This document shows, piece after piece, positions 1-7,955 of a stretch of 64,000 bases of DNA. Position numbers and translations under genes: made by a program. The notes beneath the pieces were generated by a model that worked only from the letters and a program-made list of their open reading frames with translations, was not told the DNA's origin and did no database searches. Numbering within the stretch: the stretch's first letter is position 1; each line of letters begins with the position of its first letter. The DNA is taken from contig NZ_VCEJ01000004.1 of assembly GCF_005860805.1 (NCBI RefSeq), positions 1,302,001 through 1,366,000 of the forward strand, written 5' to 3'. The stretch comes from Dyadobacter luticola. GTDB lineage: Bacteria; Bacteroidota; Bacteroidia; Cytophagales; Spirosomataceae.

Positions 1-60
1 GGTATCGACGAAAACACGATTGCCCAGAGAGAGTACGAAAAGCTGATGCGGCAATCGTAG
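1..60 (+). CDS. 3' end of an unidentified gene (partial)
   Basis: Frame 1 is open from the first base to a TAG stop at 58-60 and encodes the last 19 residues of a protein, a charged, helix-like tail (ending EKLMRQS). The rest of the gene lies to the left of the window, so no family can be named. It is kept as a real gene end because the frame is open to the edge and the next gene begins 72 bases later on the same strand. It could also be a chance open frame. Confidence 0.4.
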   Translation, partial: GIDENTIAQREYEKLMRQS

Positions 61-132
61 AAGCGCCTTTTATGGAACGGTTGTTTTAGAATTTCTTGAA
101 AGTGTAATTCAAAAGATTCAACAAACACGATC

Positions 133-633
133 ATGGAAAAGGACTTAGCAAATACCGATGCAATTAAAAAACTGAAATCACTGGCGGAAGATATCCGGTT
201 TTGTATGTACACCACGTACGAAAATAGCCGGATTGAATCGCGACCGATGACGACGCTCGACATTGATGATGACGGAAATGTCTGGTTTTTTACAAGCAGG
301 CACACGGAAATTGGCAGTGAAACCGGGCAATCAGAGATGGTAACATTGATTTATTCCGATCCTAAAAACAACTCTTACGTGAGCGTTTCGGGAAATGCGG
401 CTGTGGTGGAAAGCGAACGTAAAAAAGAGGAGTTGTGGAACCCGATGTCCAAAGCGTGGTTTCCGGAGGGAAAAGACGATCCGAACCTCGTGGTACTGAA
501 AGTAACCACCGAAGAGGCAGCTTACTGGGATAGCACTTCATCTAAAATGGTTGTCTTCTTTTCAATGTTGAAAGCGGTGCTTACCGGCACAACACCTGAT
601 GGCGGAGATCATGGAAAGCTGAATCTGGCTTAA
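133..633 (+). CDS. Pyridoxamine 5'-phosphate oxidase-like general stress protein
   Basis: This 166-residue cytoplasmic protein resembles the general stress protein 26 branch of the split-barrel FMN-binding (PNPOx-like) fold. Visible hallmarks are the N-terminal helix, the strand with SRPMTTLDID near residues 36-45, VWFFTSRHTE near 50-59, and the later strand VTLIYSDPKNNSYVSVSGNAAVV. Members bind flavin or F420 and are linked to stress responses; true PNPO activity is not implied. Length is typical for the family. The ATG at 133 fits the domain start. A strong terminator follows at 665-709, so it is probably monocistronic or the last gene of its unit. The family call is good; the substrate is unknown. 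Confidence 0.8.
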   Translation: MEKDLANTDAIKKLKSLAEDIRFCMYTTYENSRIESRPMTTLDIDDDGNVWFFTSRHTEIGSETGQSEMVTLIYSDPKNNSYVSVSGNAAVVESERKKEELWNPMSKAWFPEGKDDPNLVVLKVTTEEAAYWDSTSSKMVVFFSMLKAVLTGTTPDGGDHGKLNLA

Positions 634-664
634 AATCTCTCGAAATATATAAATTGAAAGTAGG

Positions 665-709
665 AGCGGGCAAGCTGTACGTAATGTGCAGCTTGCCCGC
701 TTTTGTTTT
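665..709 (+). terminator. Intrinsic terminator after the PNPOx-like gene
   Basis: A perfect 13-bp GC-rich stem (AGCGGGCAAGCTG at 665-677 pairing with its complement at 689-701) encloses an 11-base loop and is followed by a T-rich run (TTTTGTTTT). It lies 32 bases after the stop codon of the stress-protein gene, the textbook position for Rho-independent termination. Confidence 0.85.
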
Positions 710-785
710 AAATGCTGGTAAAATGCTTGCGGAATGATTTTTTGAGAGTGGTATTAACAATTTCATAACATTTAGCTCATCTCAC

Positions 786-1709
786 ATGTCAGCCTCAAAA
801 CCTTCAAAAATTATCTGGATTATTCTGGTATTGCTTATTCTTGCGGGCGGCGGCTGGTATTTTTTTAACCAATACAAAAAAGAAAACGAGAACCCGGTAT
901 CCGGCCTGAAACCCAAAGTAGAAATGGGCATCGGGCACATTACGAACATTACCGATAGTACCATTGACCTCTCCTTGAAACTACTGGTAGACAATCCGTT
1001 ACCGGTCGAGCTCGATGTAAAGGGCTTTAATTATTTTGTGCAAATGAACGGGGTGACGGTGATTCAAAATAAATACTCGAAGCCTTTGCTGATCAAATCG
1101 CGGGATAGTACGATTGTGATGCTGCCGTCGAAACTGAAAATTAAAAAATTAAAAAAAGAAGGTGAATCAGAGGCTTCGAAAGGGGAGGATAGTGCAAATT
1201 ATCATTTCGAAGGCAGGTTTGCGCTGAAAAAACCGATCCTTGGAAAAGATACCATCGTACTTTCCAAGGAGAAAAGATTGCCGCTCTATCGCTTGCCCAA
1301 AGTAAAAATCGTGGATTATGATATGACCAAGTTCCGGCTCAGCAAGTCGGAAATTACTTTGTTTTTAGAGTTTAAAAATCAGAATCCTTTTCCGGTGCAG
1401 TTCAAAAATCCTTCTTACGTAGTTGATTTTGGAAAACAAAAAAGAATGGCAGAAGGTAAAGTGCCAGGATTTACAAAAATCAAAGGTAAGAGTACGGAGA
1501 CTTACAAAATTCCGCTTGAAATTGATATGGGTAAGGTACTAAAAGCGCTGGGCGCGGTGATCGTCAAAGGAAAATCGATTCCCTTTACGCTCTACTTTAA
1601 AAGTAAGCTGGTATCTGATAATGATATTTTCAAGGACAGCGACGTGAACATTGTGGTTGACGGCGAGCTGAAAGACCTGGAAACGGTTCAGAAAAACCTG
1701 GGGAAATAA
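786..1709 (+). CDS. LEA type 2 (LEA14/WHy-like) membrane-anchored protein
   Basis: The protein has 307 residues. Residues about 8-27 (IIWIILVLLILAGGGWYFF) form a single N-terminal membrane segment, followed by two similar beta-sandwich domains, roughly 45-165 and 170-305. Each carries the LEA14/water-stress (WHy) pattern: a strand with NITDSTIDLSLKLLVDNPLPVELDVKGFN in the first and SEITLFLEFKNQNPFPVQFKN in the second, where the N-P-x-P-V element is typical. Such proteins are probably held on the outer face of the inner membrane; their biochemical role is unclear. The ATG at 786 is the only sensible start before the membrane segment. The gene runs into a convergent GH127 gene with no spacer: the two stop codons abut within a perfect palindrome. 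Confidence 0.75.
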   Translation: MSASKPSKIIWIILVLLILAGGGWYFFNQYKKENENPVSGLKPKVEMGIGHITNITDSTIDLSLKLLVDNPLPVELDVKGFNYFVQMNGVTVIQNKYSKPLLIKSRDSTIVMLPSKLKIKKLKKEGESEASKGEDSANYHFEGRFALKKPILGKDTIVLSKEKRLPLYRLPKVKIVDYDMTKFRLSKSEITLFLEFKNQNPFPVQFKNPSYVVDFGKQKRMAEGKVPGFTKIKGKSTETYKIPLEIDMGKVLKALGAVIVKGKSIPFTLYFKSKLVSDNDIFKDSDVNIVVDGELKDLETVQKNLGK

Positions 1710-1719
1710 TTATTTCCCC
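1700..1719. repeat. Perfect 20-bp palindrome spanning two abutting stop codons
   Basis: GGGGAAATAATTATTTCCCC is its own reverse complement. Its centre lies between 1709 and 1710, exactly where the TAA of the LEA-like gene meets the TAA of the convergent GH127 gene. Because of the symmetry both proteins end in Gly-Lys. It could act as a two-way terminator or transcript-end signal, although a perfect palindrome must open a few central pairs to form a hairpin loop. Confidence 0.6.
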
Positions 1720-3653
1720 GCTTCAAACCATACCGACATTTCATTCGCCCCCCGGTTCGCCCAGGCGTAGTAGGGAATCAGTGTCAGCGCATCAGATTTT
1801 AAGATACTTACTCCGCCCAGCATTTCCTTCTGGTGTTGAGGCGTAAATGTTTGTCCTGGTTTAATGTTGACCGCCAATGCTTTGCCTTGATTATCATGAC
1901 CTTCTGCGCAGTAAAGAATCGGCCCGCGCTCAATCGCCACTTTACCCTGGTCGGCTTTGATTTTTGGATTAGGGAGCACTTGTCTCACGGGCATATCCAA
2001 TGTTAGAGCGATCACATCCCCTTTTTTCCAGGCGCGGTTGATTTTCAGGTAGCCATTTTGCGTCACGGCATCCGTCTTTTTACCGTTCACCAAAACAGAA
2101 ATTGGCTTCGCGTTTTTGTCTGAATAAAAATACAACCCACCCGGAATCGCCTCGCCTGTGGCCCATCCCGGGATGCGGATTGAAATCGGAAAGCTGGCCG
2201 ATCTTTCAGGCGAAACAGTGATTTTTACATTTCCTTCCCAGGGATAGTTGGTATCCTGGTCAATTTTAACAGGAATGTTATTGACGGAAATGTTAGCTTC
2301 ATTGTCTGCAAAAAGATTGATGATCAGCTCATTGCCTTTGGTTGCGTAAATATAGGCGGGCATTGAAGGCAGGAATCTCGAAACATTAGTCGGGCAGCAG
2401 GCAGTACCAAACCACTCGTGGCGGATCGCGCCGGTACCTCGTCCGAAATCATTTTTACCATTCGAGGACATTGGATTGACATAGAAAAATTCATTGCCTT
2501 TCACCGACATTCCGCCCAGAAAACTGTTGTACAAAACCCGCTCAAAAACGTCCATGTATTTGGATTCGCCGGTCGCGAGGTACATTTTGTGGTTCCAGAA
2601 AAGATTGGCAATCGCTGCGCAGGTTTCGGCATACGCATTGTCATTCGGTAAAACGTAGGCTTTGTCAAATGCTTCACCATCCTCCCGGGCGCCCATGCCG
2701 CCGGTGACGTATTGTTTTTTATAAGTAGCGTCCGTCCAGATCGAATCGATGGCCGATTTGTATTTTGGATTATCCTCCAAAGTCAAAATATCCGCCACAG
2801 AAGTATACAGGTACTGCGCCCGTACCGCGTGGCCCATCGCCTCTTTTTGTCTGACGAAAGGCACCTGGTCCTGGAAGTAAGACGGGCCGAGCTTGTGCTC
2901 GTCGAGGTATAAAGTGCGCTTGTCGGAGCGGCCGCGCATGTCGATGAAGAACTTCGAAAGATCGAGGTATTCCTGTTTTCCGGTCACACGATAAAGCCGG
3001 ATCAATGCCAGTTCAATTTCTTCGTGACCCGGTACCACCACCAGCTGCCCCGGTTTTGTACCAAATGTTTTGACTAAATGATCTGCATTTTTGATGGCCA
3101 CATCCAGCAGGTTTTTCTTGCCGGTGGCTTCGTAATGGGCAACCGCCGCTTCATAAAGGTGCCCCACATTGTAGAGTTCGTGACTGCCGTTTTCAAAAGA
3201 ATAGCGGTAAGGCCCGGCAATCCAGTCGTAGGCGCCGGTAGTATCTTTATTAATGGTGCGTAAAGTATAGAGATAACCGTCGGGCTCCTGGGCTACGGCA
3301 AAAAGGGTAATGAGGCTGTCGAGATAATGATCCAGTTTGGGATCGTACTTATTTTGAAGCACGTAAGCCGCACCTTCCACTACTTTAAAAACATCGGAAT
3401 CATTAAACCGGACGCCTTCAAATTTGCCTTTTTTCAAACCACCTGCTACCGCAAAGTTGTCGATCCGGCCCGATTCTTCGCATTGATGCAGCGCATGCGG
3501 CACCGTCACATTGGCCGCAATGTCGATCCGGTCGTGCCAGAAACCTTGCGAGGTTTTTACATTTTTAAGCGGTACCGGGGTAATTTTTGCGTTTTGCGCG
3601 AAAGAAAATTGGGCAGTGAAAAATACGAAAAGCGGGATAATATATTTGGTCAT
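1710..3653 (-). CDS. GH127-family beta-L-arabinofuranosidase (DUF1680), secreted
   Basis: With the start at 3653 the protein has 647 residues and begins with a clear signal peptide (MTKYIIPLFVFFTAQFSFAQ). The frame stays open up to 3734, but the extra 27 residues would bury that signal, so the internal ATG is preferred. The (alpha/alpha)6-barrel of GH127 is recognisable from HDRIDIAANVTVPHALHQC, PDGYLYT and the metal site. Glu327 (EDGEAF), Glu343 and Cys345 (AETCAAIA), and Cys419-Cys420 (ACCPTN) match the zinc-cysteine set of the Bifidobacterium enzyme HypBA1, including its 16-residue spacing between the two glutamates. The family removes beta-L-arabinofuranose from plant arabinans or hydroxyproline-linked glycans. 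A C-terminal beta-sandwich follows. No polysaccharide-utilisation SusC/SusD pair is next to it. Confidence 0.88.
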   Translation of the reverse strand: MTKYIIPLFVFFTAQFSFAQNAKITPVPLKNVKTSQGFWHDRIDIAANVTVPHALHQCEESGRIDNFAVAGGLKKGKFEGVRFNDSDVFKVVEGAAYVLQNKYDPKLDHYLDSLITLFAVAQEPDGYLYTLRTINKDTTGAYDWIAGPYRYSFENGSHELYNVGHLYEAAVAHYEATGKKNLLDVAIKNADHLVKTFGTKPGQLVVVPGHEEIELALIRLYRVTGKQEYLDLSKFFIDMRGRSDKRTLYLDEHKLGPSYFQDQVPFVRQKEAMGHAVRAQYLYTSVADILTLEDNPKYKSAIDSIWTDATYKKQYVTGGMGAREDGEAFDKAYVLPNDNAYAETCAAIANLFWNHKMYLATGESKYMDVFERVLYNSFLGGMSVKGNEFFYVNPMSSNGKNDFGRGTGAIRHEWFGTACCPTNVSRFLPSMPAYIYATKGNELIINLFADNEANISVNNIPVKIDQDTNYPWEGNVKITVSPERSASFPISIRIPGWATGEAIPGGLYFYSDKNAKPISVLVNGKKTDAVTQNGYLKINRAWKKGDVIALTLDMPVRQVLPNPKIKADQGKVAIERGPILYCAEGHDNQGKALAVNIKPGQTFTPQHQKEMLGGVSILKSDALTLIPYYAWANRGANEMSVWFEAGK

Positions 3654-3746
3654 CAGGAGCACAAATTGGTTTGAGTAGCGGTGGTTATTTTGGTTTTTAT
3701 TCCAAAAAATATGCCAACTGTGCTCCTGAATCAAAGAAAAGCCGGT

Positions 3747-5111
3747 TTACAAGCCGTACTTTTCCATCCTTCTGTATAATGCGGCGCGGCTCAGTCCCAG
3801 CTCGCGGGCGGCGTCGGTAATGTTGCCGTTGAAACGTTTCATGGCCTTAACGATCATGTTTTTTTCCATGTCTTCCAGGTCAAATCCGGTGGCTGTGGTA
3901 GGGGTGCCTGCCGAGCTTTTCAGGAAGAGATCGTCGGGCTGCAAAGTTTTTTCCTGGGAGAGAATTACGGCTCTTTCAATAGCGTGCTGCAATTCCCGAA
4001 TGTTGCCCGGCCAGTTATACTGCTGCATTTTCTTGATCAGCGCGCTGCTGATATCGTTGACCGGACGGTTGTATTTTTTTGCGTATTGTTTCAGATAATA
4101 ATCCGCCAGCGCGCCGATATCCTCGGGACGGTCGCGGAGGGGGGGAAGGTCGAGCTCGATGGTGTTGATCCTGTAAAGCAAATCCTGTCGGAAGGTTTTT
4201 TCCGTCACCATTTTCTCAATGTTCATATTGGTGGCGCAAAGCAGGCGCACGTCCAAAGCTATCGGCTTATTGGAACCCACGCGCGTCACTTTTCTTTCCT
4301 GGATCACCGTCAACAGCTTGGCTTGCAGGGATAACGTCAGGTTTCCGATCTCGTCGAGGAAAATGGTACCGCCTTTTGCTTCTTCAAACCTCCCGGCGCG
4401 GTCTTCTTTAGCGTCGGTAAATGCACCTTTGACGTGCCCGAAGAGTTCACTTTCAAAAAGTGATTCACTCAAAGCGCCTAGATCGACAACGACGAAAGGC
4501 TTATCGGCCCGTTTTGAATGTTGGTGAACGTGTTTGGCGAGCTGCGTTTTCCCGGTACCGTTCTCGCCCAGGATCAGCACATTAGCGTCGGTGGAAGCCA
4601 CACGCTCAGCAGTTGCCAGCACGTGACGCATGCTGTCGCTGGTTGCTACGATGGTGTCGGCCGTCGCTTTGCCTTTTTTGCCGTCGTCCTTCTTTTCTTC
4701 CGGCACAACTGCCACCTTATCTTTTCCGCCTTCCAATGCTACGCTAATGGTAGTCAGCAGTTTATCATTTTCCCAGGGTTTTAAAACAAAATCGATGGCA
4801 CCGGCTTTGATCGCGCGGATCGCCATTTCAATGTCGCCATAAGCGGTTATCATGATTACCTTGGCGGCGGGATTGATATCGAGTATACGGTCGAGCCAAT
4901 GAAAACCTTCACGTCCGCTGTTTACATCGCGGGTAAAGTTCATGTCGAGTAAAATCAGGTTGTAATCGCCGTTTGTGACGAGAAACGGGAGTTTTTGAGG
5001 GTTTTTCTCGATATCGACGGCTTTGGCGTGGCGTTTCAGCAGGAGTTTTGCTGCGCTGAGTACGTCCACATCATCATCGATGATCAGGATTTTTGCTTCT
5101 GAAAGTTGCAT
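3747..5111 (-). CDS. NtrC-family sigma-54-dependent response regulator
   Basis: The 454-residue protein has three parts. The receiver (1-125) has acidic pocket Asp12-Asp14, phospho-acceptor Asp56, Thr89 and Lys111. The AAA+ domain (about 155-390) has Walker A GENGTGKT at 182-189 and Walker B with FLDEIGN at 251-257. The C-terminal Fis-type helix-turn-helix is about 415-454 (NITDAARELGLSRAALYRRM). The sigma-54 contact loop reads GAFTDA at 229-234 instead of the canonical GAFTGA. A partner histidine kinase is not in the window. The gene is divergent to the efflux adaptor and ABC genes, with a dyad-rich 357-base region between them, so it is the best candidate regulator of the permease array and possibly of itself. 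The ATG at 5111 places the receiver start correctly. Confidence 0.93.
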   Translation of the reverse strand: MQLSEAKILIIDDDVDVLSAAKLLLKRHAKAVDIEKNPQKLPFLVTNGDYNLILLDMNFTRDVNSGREGFHWLDRILDINPAAKVIMITAYGDIEMAIRAIKAGAIDFVLKPWENDKLLTTISVALEGGKDKVAVVPEEKKDDGKKGKATADTIVATSDSMRHVLATAERVASTDANVLILGENGTGKTQLAKHVHQHSKRADKPFVVVDLGALSESLFESELFGHVKGAFTDAKEDRAGRFEEAKGGTIFLDEIGNLTLSLQAKLLTVIQERKVTRVGSNKPIALDVRLLCATNMNIEKMVTEKTFRQDLLYRINTIELDLPPLRDRPEDIGALADYYLKQYAKKYNRPVNDISSALIKKMQQYNWPGNIRELQHAIERAVILSQEKTLQPDDLFLKSSAGTPTTATGFDLEDMEKNMIVKAMKRFNGNITDAARELGLSRAALYRRMEKYGL

Positions 5112-5129
5112 GGCTGTTTTGGCTAATTG

Positions 5130-5149
5130 CCGTCACTTTAAAGTGACGG
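5130..5149. promoter_or_regulatory. Perfect 20-bp palindrome upstream of the response regulator
   Basis: CCGTCACTTTAAAGTGACGG is its own reverse complement and ends 19 bases upstream of the regulator's start codon. It may be an operator for autoregulation or a hairpin in the leader mRNA. Its sequence is unrelated to the TGTYCG dyads in the same region. Confidence 0.5.
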
Positions 5150-5247
5150 TGAAAGAATAATTGGGAAGATAGCAGTTATGATTTACAATATATTTTATAA
5201 GGAGTCAAAAACTCGCTATTTTACCCCTTTCGGATACAAAAAAATCC

Positions 5248-5283
5248 TGTCCGCGCCCGAACAAAATTGTCCGATAACGAACA
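5248..5283. promoter_or_regulatory. Tandem TGTCCG-N4-CGAACA dyads (candidate activator sites)
   Basis: Two 16-bp inverted repeats with the same half-sites, TGTCCG and CGAACA separated by four bases, start at 5248 and 5268. The 20-bp repeat distance is two helical turns, so two dimers would sit on one face of the DNA. The same dyad occurs before P6, P10 and P16. NtrC-type activators typically bind such dyads 80-150 bp upstream of a sigma-54 promoter, and the second site ends 66 bp before the TGGCACA element at 5349. Binding by the adjacent regulator is inferred. Confidence 0.6.
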
Positions 5284-5347
5284 TAGTAGGCGGTTTCAGA
5301 TAATGTAAATGGATTGGAATTCAGTTGTTTACAATGCTTTCGTCTCT

Positions 5348-5364
5348 TTGGCACAGGGATTGGA
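5348..5364 (+). promoter_or_regulatory. Sigma-54-like promoter element for the adaptor/ABC operon
   Basis: TTGGCAC, five bases, then TTGGA resembles the -24/-12 consensus TTGGCAC-N5-TTGCA with one mismatch at the important C of the -12 box. Transcription would start near 5375, upstream of both plausible adaptor starts (5409 and 5469). The nearby NtrC-type gene supports the idea, but the mismatch keeps confidence low. Confidence 0.35.
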
Positions 5365-5468
5365 TAATGAAAGCAAATCATAAACTCGAATTTCAATTTC
5401 AACATATAATGGAAGTCAGGACACCTAACTCAACTAGCAACTCCAACGGTTTTACCGGAGGCTCGTCA

Positions 5469-6716
5469 ATGGACAAGATCAAACCAAAGAAATTCTGGAC
5501 CACACAACGTATTGGCATTATTGCAGGCAGCACATTGCTGATTGCCTTTCTGGTATATCAATTCTTTTTCGCCGACAAACGCAGCAAGCTGAACGTTGAG
5601 CAGGACAAGCTCACTGTTTCAACTGTTTCACAAGGCAAATTTGATGAGTTTATCGTGGTTACCGGGGTTGTTCAACCTTTAAAAACCATTCAGCTGGATG
5701 CAATCGTAGGCGGATATGTTACGGAGAAACTCATAGAAGGCGGTAACATGGTAAAGCAGGGCGACATTCTGCTTCGTCTGGAAAACCAGAATTTGAAACT
5801 TAGCTTCCTGCAATCTGAAACGGAAGCGAGCCGACTGGTGAATGATCTTCAAAATACGCGTCAGAGCTTGAAAATCGCACGGTTTACCCTGCAAAAAAAC
5901 CTGAGCGACCTGGATTTCCAGATTGATCAGGCCAAGGATGCACATGACCGTAATACCAAGCTGTATAAGGATAAAGTGATCCCGGATGCGGATTATCTCA
6001 AAACAAAACGGGACTACGAAAAGCTGGTAAAACAGCGTGATATCGAGATCCAATCGCAGAAATACCAGGAGGAGAATGCGACTATGCAAATTTCACAACT
6101 GGAAAAAACCTTACAGAGCACCCAGAAAAACGTGGCTTTGTGGAGACAAACATTGGATAACCTGGTGGTGAAAGCGCCTGTTTCCGGTCTGCTGTCGTCC
6201 ATGAACATTGAGGTAGGTTCGAACATCAGCCAGGGACAAAATATTGGTCAGATCGATGACTTGAACGGTTTCAAAATGCGTGTCAGCATTGACGAACATT
6301 ATCTGTCACGGATTTTTGTAGGACTGATCGGTTCTATGGAATTCAACGGAAAAGATTACGGCTTGAAGATCATCAAAATCTATCCTGAGATCCTCAGCGG
6401 ACGTTTTGAAGTCGATATGAAATTTGACAAAGGCGCTCCTGAACTGGTAAAAAGAGGCCAGTCCGCACCGATCCGCGTACAACTTGGCCAGCCTTCACAA
6501 GCCACATTGCTGCCAGTGGGCGGCTTCTTCTCCGAAACTGGCGGAAACTGGGTATATGTACTTTCCGACGACGGGAAACGCGCTGCAAAACGTAACATCA
6601 CCCTGGGCCGCAAAAACCCTGAATTCTTCGAAGTCCTCGAAGGCCTGAAACCAGGTGAAAAGGTCATCACCAGCTCGTATGAGAACTTCGGTGACAATGA
6701 AGTACTTGAATTTTAG
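5469..6716 (+). CDS. HlyD/MacA-like periplasmic adaptor (membrane-fusion) subunit
   Basis: From the start at 5469 the protein has 415 residues. A single membrane segment (about 15-34, IGIIAGSTLLIAFLVYQFF) leads into a split lipoyl-like domain (VVQPLKTIQLDAIVGGYVTEKLIEGGNMVKQGDILLRLEN), a long charged coiled coil (about 100-205), the second lipoyl half (VVKAPVSGLLSSMNIEVGS) and beta-barrel and membrane-proximal domains. It should link an inner-membrane ABC transporter to an outer-membrane channel. GGAGG at 5457-5461, seven bases before the ATG, decides for 5469; the ATG at 5409 is a real alternative and would add 20 polar residues. It heads the first operon, followed by the ATPase, a small secreted protein and P1-P5. 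No TolC-like gene is in the window. Confidence 0.88.
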   Translation: MDKIKPKKFWTTQRIGIIAGSTLLIAFLVYQFFFADKRSKLNVEQDKLTVSTVSQGKFDEFIVVTGVVQPLKTIQLDAIVGGYVTEKLIEGGNMVKQGDILLRLENQNLKLSFLQSETEASRLVNDLQNTRQSLKIARFTLQKNLSDLDFQIDQAKDAHDRNTKLYKDKVIPDADYLKTKRDYEKLVKQRDIEIQSQKYQEENATMQISQLEKTLQSTQKNVALWRQTLDNLVVKAPVSGLLSSMNIEVGSNISQGQNIGQIDDLNGFKMRVSIDEHYLSRIFVGLIGSMEFNGKDYGLKIIKIYPEILSGRFEVDMKFDKGAPELVKRGQSAPIRVQLGQPSQATLLPVGGFFSETGGNWVYVLSDDGKRAAKRNITLGRKNPEFFEVLEGLKPGEKVITSSYENFGDNEVLEF

Positions 6717-6784
6717 TCCATAGAAAAATAAAATAAATTATTATCAACCAGGCCACAGCCGATAGCCAAAAAGCCCTAAAAAAC

Positions 6785-7462
6785 ATGATTAAGATCAGCA
6801 ACATGCACAAGGTTTTTTCTACCGAGGAAGTAGAAACCACAGCCTTGAACGGAATTGACATGGAAGTGAAAGACGGCGAGTTCGTCGCCATCATGGGACC
6901 TTCCGGATGCGGGAAATCCACACTTCTGAACATCCTTGGTCTGCTCGACAACCCGAGCGAAGGTTCGTACGAATTTTACGGTACCGAGGTGGCCAAAATG
7001 TCCGAACGCCAGAGGGCCCAAATCCGTAAAGGAAACATCGGTTTCGTATTCCAGAGCTTTAACCTCATCGACGAACTGACTGTTTATGAAAACGTTGAGC
7101 TTCCGTTGCTGTACCTTAAAACACCTCCCGCAGAACGCAAAGAAAAAGTAGAAGCAGCATTAACCCGCATGAATATGATGCACCGCCGCAACCACTTTCC
7201 ACAGCAGCTTTCGGGTGGTCAGCAGCAGCGTACGGCCATCGCCCGCGCCGTGGTTGCAACACCAAAAACCATCCTTGCGGATGAGCCTACGGGTAACCTT
7301 GACTCCAAAAACGGGGAAGAAGTAATGAACCTGTTGAGCCAGCTGAATGCCGCCGGAACAACGATCCTCATGGTAACGCACTCGCCTTATGATGCAGGTT
7401 TTGCACACCGGATTGTCAATCTGTTCGATGGTAAAATCGTGACAGAGAAGGTGCATGTTTAG
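6785..7462 (+). CDS. ABC transporter ATP-binding protein, MacB/LolD type
   Basis: The 225-residue nucleotide-binding subunit is complete. Walker A is GPSGCGKST (38-46), the Q-loop Gln is 90, the signature is LSGGQ (142-146), Walker B is ILADE with catalytic Glu167, the D-loop is NLDS (171-174) and the switch His is 199. The sequence around the Q-loop (FVFQSFNLIDELTVYENVELPLLY) is typical of the MacB/LolD/FtsE class that partners FtsX-fold permeases. A homodimer would energise one double-length permease chain. It is the only ATPase in the window although 21 permease genes follow, so all of them may compete for it. It lies 68 bases after the adaptor gene and 32 before the next gene, in one apparent operon. 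Confidence 0.96.
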   Translation: MIKISNMHKVFSTEEVETTALNGIDMEVKDGEFVAIMGPSGCGKSTLLNILGLLDNPSEGSYEFYGTEVAKMSERQRAQIRKGNIGFVFQSFNLIDELTVYENVELPLLYLKTPPAERKEKVEAALTRMNMMHRRNHFPQQLSGGQQQRTAIARAVVATPKTILADEPTGNLDSKNGEEVMNLLSQLNAAGTTILMVTHSPYDAGFAHRIVNLFDGKIVTEKVHV

Positions 7463-7494
7463 CATCCAGTAATTATTAAAAGCCAAATTGACCC

Positions 7495-7941
7495 ATGAAA
7501 AAATTCCTTACTATCATCCTGGCTGGCGTATCGACGCTGGCCATCGCGCAAAAGAGGAGCAATGTGAGCAAAAGCATTGCCGACGATGGCAAGACCCTGT
7601 CAATCAACATTACCGGGGCAATCGATGGTAAGGAAATCAACCTGAAATGCACAGAATCCGGGATCGTTTATTCAAAGGACAAAGGGCAACATTGGGCTTC
7701 TTTGACAGAATCCTTTGAGGAAGATCCGGATGCTTCGGGCATGAAGGATTTTAGTAAGCAGGTCAAGATCAGCTCTGAATCCAATGAGATGTTTCTCCGC
7801 TACCGGTTTGTAAAAAATGACGAGGAATTCATTTTTGAAAAAACCGTCAACATTGCGGACAAATCGGAAAGCCAGCGCAAGCGTATTATTGAGGATTTTG
7901 AAAAAGAGATAGGATTGCCTGGAAAGGGCATGGAGATATAA
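7495..7941 (+). CDS. Small secreted protein of unknown function within the ABC operon
   Basis: The protein has 148 residues with a signal peptide (MKKFLTIILAGVSTLAIAQ, cleavage probably near residue 19). The mature part is a small acidic, mostly beta domain (DDGKTLSINITGAIDGKEINLKC, then YSKDKGQHWASL) with a charged helical C-terminus. I do not recognise the family. It sits 32 bases after the ATPase and 14 before P1, so it is almost certainly co-transcribed with them. It could be a periplasmic partner, substrate or sensor of the transporter. No second copy accompanies any other permease here. Confidence 0.75.
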   Translation: MKKFLTIILAGVSTLAIAQKRSNVSKSIADDGKTLSINITGAIDGKEINLKCTESGIVYSKDKGQHWASLTESFEEDPDASGMKDFSKQVKISSESNEMFLRYRFVKNDEEFIFEKTVNIADKSESQRKRIIEDFEKEIGLPGKGMEI

Positions 7942-7955
7942 ATCAAGCCCGTTTT

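Larger units (their letters stand above)
5112..5468. promoter_or_regulatory. Divergent control region between the regulator and the adaptor/ABC operon
   Basis: This 357-base region has no convincing gene of its own. It holds a perfect 20-bp palindrome (5130-5149) close to the regulator start, two TGTCCG-N4-CGAACA dyads exactly 20 bp apart (5248-5263 and 5268-5283), and a TTGGCAC-type element at 5348-5364 resembling a sigma-54 -24 box. A short open frame on the minus strand (5205-5405) looks like chance. The adaptor frame stays open leftward to 5325, but that stretch contains the promoter-like element and has no domain content. Confidence 0.6.

Noticed and set aside
5205..5405. Small minus-strand gene in the divergent control region
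   Set aside because: 66 residues with no domain, signal or start context, overlapping the dyads and promoter-like element.
5325..5408. Adaptor start at 5325
   Set aside because: This stretch includes the promoter-like TTGGCAC element and adds residues with no family match. ATGs at 5409 or 5469 are better.
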